From Parashewanella sp049608225 (GTDB lineage: Bacteria; Pseudomonadota; Gammaproteobacteria; Enterobacterales; Shewanellaceae): 64,000 bases of DNA. The position numbers and the translations under genes are program-made. Of this stretch, positions 62,133-64,000 are shown one piece after another. The stretch lies in the NCBI GenBank assembly GCA_049608225.1, contig JBMYXI010000005.1, positions 30,206-94,205 of the forward strand, given 5' to 3'. The notes under the pieces are model-generated. The model did not search any database. It was given only the letters and a program-made list of their open reading frames with translations, and was not told where the DNA came from. How positions within the stretch are numbered: the stretch's first letter is position 1; each line of letters begins with the position of its first letter.

Positions 62133-62609
62133 TTACATTAACGTTACACCTGTAGGGTGAAAACGATAAAGCATCATTCCCTTCTTCACTGATGCAGGAT
62201 TGAACTGTTGATTTTGCTCCTCTGCTCGGTGCGATAAAAAGGCTTTTGTCTGATCAATAGAAAGCTTTCTTTCACTTAATAGACCCGTTGCGTAAGCAGT
62301 ACGTCCAATGCTACTCATTGGGAACACAATGTCACCATCTTTAACTTTAACAATTAAATTGCTGATGTCTTTCCCTGCTGCTAACTCTAACCAACAGCCT
62401 CGCTTTTTACATACTTTAGTCACTTTGCCTTTAATAGTGGTCACTTTACCTAAAAACGCTTTGGGTTGACTCATGACTTTCGACAACTCAATGAACTTTT
62501 CCATATCAGCGCCTTCACCATAATGTTCTTTCGACGAGGCAACAATGTTCATAGAGAAAGACGTAATAGTAACTGCAAGTAAAAAAATAAGTCGTTGCTT
62601 TATCTTCAT
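62133..62609 (-). CDS. DUF4920 periplasmic protein
   Basis: 158 residues from ATG 62609 (AGGA eight bases upstream). A signal peptide (LIFLLAVTITSFSMNIVAS) is followed by a small beta domain with VTTIKGKVTKVCKKRGCWLELA: two Cys four residues apart in the KVCKKRGCW motif typical of DUF4920, which may bind metal or be oxidised. Divergent from azurin, so a shared control region (62610-62708) is likely. Role unknown; copper or redox protection is a guess from the neighbour. Confidence 0.75.
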   Translation of the reverse strand: MKIKQRLIFLLAVTITSFSMNIVASSKEHYGEGADMEKFIELSKVMSQPKAFLGKVTTIKGKVTKVCKKRGCWLELAAGKDISNLIVKVKDGDIVFPMSSIGRTAYATGLLSERKLSIDQTKAFLSHRAEEQNQQFNPASVKKGMMLYRFHPTGVTLM

Positions 62610-62655
62610 AGTGCTCATCCTAAGCAGTGAGTGTTGTATTTGAGTGTTTTTTCAA

Positions 62656-62681
62656 TGATAATGCGAACAGTTATCATTATC
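62656..62681. promoter_or_regulatory. Fur-like palindrome between DUF4920 gene and azurin
   Basis: TGATAATGCGAACAGTTATCATTATC includes the 19-mer GCGAACAGTTATCATTATC (62663-62681), 13 of 19 matches to the Fur consensus, plus a flanking GATAAT. Its position suits control of azurin. Confidence 0.4.
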
Positions 62682-62708
62682 TATATAAACAATTTAACTG
62701 GAATTATA

Positions 62709-63158
62709 ATGAAAAAACAAGCCCTTCTCGCTATTGCTTTACTTGGTGGTTCATCTTCTGTTTTTGCTTCGGATTGCCAATTAGATATCAATGTACAAGA
62801 TGCTATGACTTTTGATAAGCCAAGCTTAGAAATTTCACTCGCTAAGTGCGACAAAGTAACACTGAATTTAAAGCATAATGGAAAAATGCCAAAAACTGCG
62901 ATGGGGCATAATTGGGTGCTAACAACAACAGCAGATCAAGCTCCTGTCGCTGCAGCTGGTGTTGGTGCAGGTCCAGCAAATAACTTTACTCCTGTTGGAG
63001 ACAAACGTGTTATTGCTGGCACTGACATTATTGGTGGCGGTGAAAAAACAAGTGTGACTTTCTCTACCAAAGGCTTAAAAGTTGGCGGTGATTACACTTA
63101 CTTCTGTTCTTTTCCGGGTCACTCTTTCTTAATGAAAGGCAAGTTTATTGTTAAATAA
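62709..63158 (+). CDS. azurin
   Basis: 149 residues with a 20-residue signal peptide ending SVFA-S. Type-1 copper site ligands: His in MGHNWVL (near residue 67), Cys and His in YFCSFPGH (near 134-139), and Met in FLMKG. One disulfide (C23..C47-like) is expected. Periplasmic electron carrier, often for cytochrome c peroxidase or denitrification enzymes; here it could serve stress respiration. ATG 62709 is chosen since the longer frame from 62631 has no signal sense. Convergent with the cytochrome b561 gene. Confidence 0.95.
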   Translation: MKKQALLAIALLGGSSSVFASDCQLDINVQDAMTFDKPSLEISLAKCDKVTLNLKHNGKMPKTAMGHNWVLTTTADQAPVAAAGVGAGPANNFTPVGDKRVIAGTDIIGGGEKTSVTFSTKGLKVGGDYTYFCSFPGHSFLMKGKFIVK

Positions 63159-63181
63159 TCAATAAGCTTAAAGAACGTCTA

Positions 63182-63241
63182 TGTTCAAGACGTGAGCAGT
63201 AAAGCTTAGCAAGCTAAGTGAACTGCTCACAACATTGAACA
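63182..63241. repeat. long imperfect hairpin between azurin and cytochrome b561
   Basis: Nested inverted repeat: TGTTCA/TGAACA outer, GTGAGCAGT/ACTGCTCAC middle (63192-63200, 63222-63230), AGCTTAG/CTAAGT inner. It may be a bidirectional terminator for the convergent pair, though no long T-run follows. Confidence 0.6.
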
Positions 63242-63277
63242 AGAAGCGCTCAAAGCATCCGAGTCCGCATAAAAATA

Positions 63278-63826
63278 TTATCGACCTAACATTCTCTTCA
63301 AGGTGCGGTCTTTCAAAATAAAGTGATGCTTGAATACAGCTAAAACATGCAATACAACGGTTACAGCTAACACCCACATTAAAATCTCATGCATTTCATG
63401 GCCAAAACCAGCCAAATCTTTATTTAACGCAACAACTTTATTTGTGACAGGATCAATATTTGCAGCTAACAACTCAATACTGAATAATTTAAGCCCGTAG
63501 CCACCAGCACCTGACATTAACATACCTGAAATCGGGAACAGTACTGTGGAAATTAGCAAAGTCCAATGCACAAGTTTACCTATCAATGCTTCGACGGCTG
63601 ACATGTGCGAAACAGGTTTTAACCAACCTTCTTTCATACGCCACACTACTCGCATGACGACAAACAGCATGATCAAAATACCAAACGACTTATGCCAGTG
63701 ATATAAAGGATAAACCTCATACGTAGCCATATACCAGCCAATCACTAGCAGTGCAATCATTCCAAAACCAACCAGCCAATGCATTATCATTGTCATCTTG
63801 GACAATTTATTATTATCTTGAAACAT
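63278..63826 (-). CDS. cytochrome b561
   Basis: 182 residues from ATG 63826 (GAGGA five bases upstream). Four membrane spans and the haem-ligand His residues MHWLVGFGM, LYHWHKSFG, LVHWTLLIS and FGHEMHEILMW (plus VLHVLAVFKHHFI). Bacterial b561 family (CybB-like), a quinol-linked two-haem electron carrier of the inner membrane. It may pass electrons to the azurin encoded opposite; inferred from proximity only. Confidence 0.9.
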   Translation of the reverse strand: MFQDNNKLSKMTMIMHWLVGFGMIALLVIGWYMATYEVYPLYHWHKSFGILIMLFVVMRVVWRMKEGWLKPVSHMSAVEALIGKLVHWTLLISTVLFPISGMLMSGAGGYGLKLFSIELLAANIDPVTNKVVALNKDLAGFGHEMHEILMWVLAVTVVLHVLAVFKHHFILKDRTLKRMLGR

Positions 63827-63857
63827 GTATTCCTCATTATATGGTATGTTCAAAAAA

Positions 63858-64000
63858 ATTAGGGCGTGTTGCTCTTTTATGCTTACTTTTGCAGCAATAA
63901 ATTGATTGTTTCATGCAAGGCGGAGTTTGTTTATGTAGTCACTCTACATAAACAAACGATAACGCAGCAGCTTTCTGTTTCAAGAGAAATACCAATTTAC
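63858..64000. repeat. possible interspersed repeat at the right edge (cut by window)
   Basis: A perfect 14-bp inverted repeat GTTTGTTTATGTAG / CTACATAAACAAAC (63925-63957) with a 5-base loop sits within non-coding sequence starting TTAGGGCGTGTTGCTCTTTT (63859-63878). It looks like a small interspersed repeat or a mobile-element end rather than a terminator. It continues beyond the window. Confidence 0.4.

Noticed and set aside
1..64000. CRISPR array, tRNA or rRNA genes
   Set aside because: No regularly spaced repeats and no recognisable tRNA or rRNA sequence on either strand.

Overview
The window is chromosomal DNA of a gammaproteobacterium with roughly 40% GC. Its core genes and their order (pdhR-aceE-aceF-lpdA, mutM beside coaD, gppA-like-rhlB next to trxA and rho, prmA, dusB-fis) look like Shewanellaceae. 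Several predicted proteins of eukaryotic or host-interaction flavour (an OGFr-domain protein, a long ankyrin protein, orphan proteins with no recognisable family) suggest a host-associated member such as a Parashewanella-like organism. That placement is an inference.

Layout. 1-1.9 kb: the 5' part of plsC, then a small cluster of orphan genes, one of them frameshifted in a C6 run. 1.9-6.1 kb: nitric oxide detoxification (norR, quinol-type norB) with a sigma-54 promoter and two groups of NorR-like sites. 6.1-14.7 kb: a YegD-type Hsp70, a GMC oxidoreductase / Tat-exported small subunit / thioredoxin-fold operon, and two lipoproteins. 14.7-18.2 kb: a zinc/manganese-type uptake group with a histidine-rich outer-membrane protein but no ATPase gene. 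18.4-19.6 kb: an OGFr-domain protein. 19.6-27 kb: the pyruvate dehydrogenase operon with a perfect PdhR box and a decayed copy of the lpdA tail. 27-35.1 kb: an ankyrin protein and a TetR-controlled RND pump. 35-44.6 kb: orphan genes, mogA, a PhoD-like hydrolase, a catalase and a TPR protein. 44.7-50.7 kb: chemoreceptor, acyl-CoA synthetase, a RyhB small RNA, mobA, mutM. 51-64 kb: an OLD-family nuclease, coaD, MscS-type channel, gppA-like gene, rhlB, trxA, rho, prmA, dusB-fis, azurin and cytochrome b561.

Most notable. Two accessory genes, an OLD nuclease (51227-53041) and a broken gene with a class III nucleotidyl-cyclase-like look (39990-40779), are each bracketed by inverted copies of the same multi-hairpin element. 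Full copies lie at 39641-39905 and 50761-51025; partial inverted copies lie at 40977-41082 and 53047-53111. Paired-base changes preserve the hairpins between copies. Both units sit between the 3' ends of convergent core genes and neither carries a visible transposase. This looks like an undescribed small non-autonomous mobile unit or structured cassette that carries single passenger genes, one of them a likely defence gene.

No tRNA, rRNA or CRISPR array was seen.
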